Assembly (NCBI RefSeq): GCF_051659545.1
Contig: NZ_JBOFOR010000030.1
Location: 1-5,896 of the forward strand
Origin: JBOFOR01 sp051659545
GTDB lineage: Bacteria > Bacillota > Clostridia > Peptostreptococcales > Peptostreptococcaceae
Reading direction: 5' to 3'
Length of the DNA: 5,896 nucleotides
In this document: in pieces, positions 5,721-5,896 of the stretch
How positions within the stretch are numbered: the stretch's first letter is position 1
How the letters are laid out: every line of letters starts with the position of its first letter
Notes under the pieces: generated by a model
What the model saw: only the letters and a program-made list of their open reading frames with translations
What the model was told of the DNA's origin: nothing
Database searches by the model: none
Program-made: the position numbers and the translations under genes

Positions 5721-5759
5721 GCCACTACTTAATTTAATTGTATCAAATTAAGTAGTGGC
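5721..5759. terminator. 15-bp hairpin with T-rich flanks, bidirectional terminator or attenuator
   Basis: GCCACTACTTAATTT (5721-5735) pairs perfectly with 5745-5759 around a 9-base loop. On the plus strand it is followed by CTTTTTT; on the minus strand by TTTTATTTAT. In the minus direction it would end the upstream partial gene, 30 bases before the VanZ-family start codon, or act as a leaky attenuator between the two. Confidence 0.7.
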
Positions 5760-5771
5760 CTTTTTTAAGAT

Positions 5772-5794
5772 AATCTTACGATAGTCTTAAGATT
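5772..5794. repeat. Short inverted repeat after the partial gene
   Basis: AATCTTA (5772-5778) pairs with TAAGATT (5788-5794) around a 9-base loop, just downstream of the stop of the minus-strand partial gene. It is probably part of the 3' untranslated region. There is no T run beside it on the minus strand. Confidence 0.35.
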
Positions 5795-5810
5795 TTCTTA
5801 CATTTTATTA

Positions 5811-5896
5811 TTACTTTAAAGCTATATAAATATTAATATTAGCATTTTCATAGTCTGAGTCTAGATACTCCTCAAAATCGGCTACATAACTTCTCT
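5811..5896 (-). CDS. C-terminal end of a minus-strand gene, unidentified
   Basis: One minus-strand frame is open from the window edge for 27 codons to a TAA at 5811-5813, giving an end that reads RSYVADFEEYLDSDYENANI and continues NIYIALK. The other two minus frames have stops within this stretch. The acidic, balanced composition looks like real protein, and the hairpins that follow (5772-5794, 5721-5759) fit the 3' end of a gene. Too little is present to name a family. It would be upstream of, and possibly co-transcribed with, the VanZ-family gene. Confidence 0.5.
   Translation of the reverse strand, partial: RSYVADFEEYLDSDYENANINIYIALK

Noticed and set aside
1..5896. tRNA genes, CRISPR array, toxin-antitoxin or phage-defence cassette
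   Set aside because: No tRNA cloverleaf or T-loop, no regularly spaced direct repeats, and none of the proteins matches a known defence or toxin family.

Overview
The window is very AT-rich and looks like the chromosome of a low-GC Firmicute, most likely a Clostridium or close relative. The evidence is strong AGGAGG-type ribosome binding sites, heavy Lys/Asn/Ile codon use, and several protein families typical of clostridia: a clostridial ferredoxin-like Fe-S protein, a DUF4179-type anti-sigma protein beside an ECF sigma factor, and a VanZ-family membrane protein. No transposase, phage gene, rRNA, tRNA or CRISPR array was seen.

Left part (1-1868, plus strand). Bases 1-313 lack a convincing gene but hold a run of four hairpins (52-175), one an 11-bp stem capped by a GAAA tetraloop, plus an 18-bp perfect palindrome (203-220). 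A membrane-anchored GGDEF diguanylate cyclase follows (314-1072). Its 5' end looks damaged: the reading frame stays open upstream to 215, but there is no normal start codon or ribosome binding site. A good intrinsic terminator (1089-1118) separates it from a 233-residue Fe-S protein (1167-1868) that has one complete and one three-cysteine cluster motif.

Middle (1955-3914, minus strand). A two-gene operon encodes an ECF-type sigma factor and a large single-pass membrane protein, its likely anti-sigma factor. The genes overlap by 11 bases. A 15-bp hairpin lies at the convergent junction with the Fe-S gene.

The divergent gap 3915-4215 contains a compact 63-base structured element (4081-4143, about 49% GC in very AT-rich surroundings). 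It folds best as a minus-strand RNA, which would place it upstream of the sigma operon. It is the most striking unexplained signal in the window.

Right part (4216-5896). A small four-helix membrane protein of unknown function (plus) converges on a VanZ-family protein with an unusual C-terminal extension (minus), across a 20-bp perfect hairpin. Upstream of vanZ-like is a 15-bp hairpin with T-rich sequence on both sides, then the last 27 codons of another minus-strand gene running off the window.

Functionally the window is a set of independent signalling and envelope units: c-di-GMP synthesis, an extracytoplasmic-stress sigma/anti-sigma switch, two membrane proteins and an electron-transfer protein. 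It is not one pathway. The candidate undescribed elements are the two structured non-coding regions rather than the proteins.
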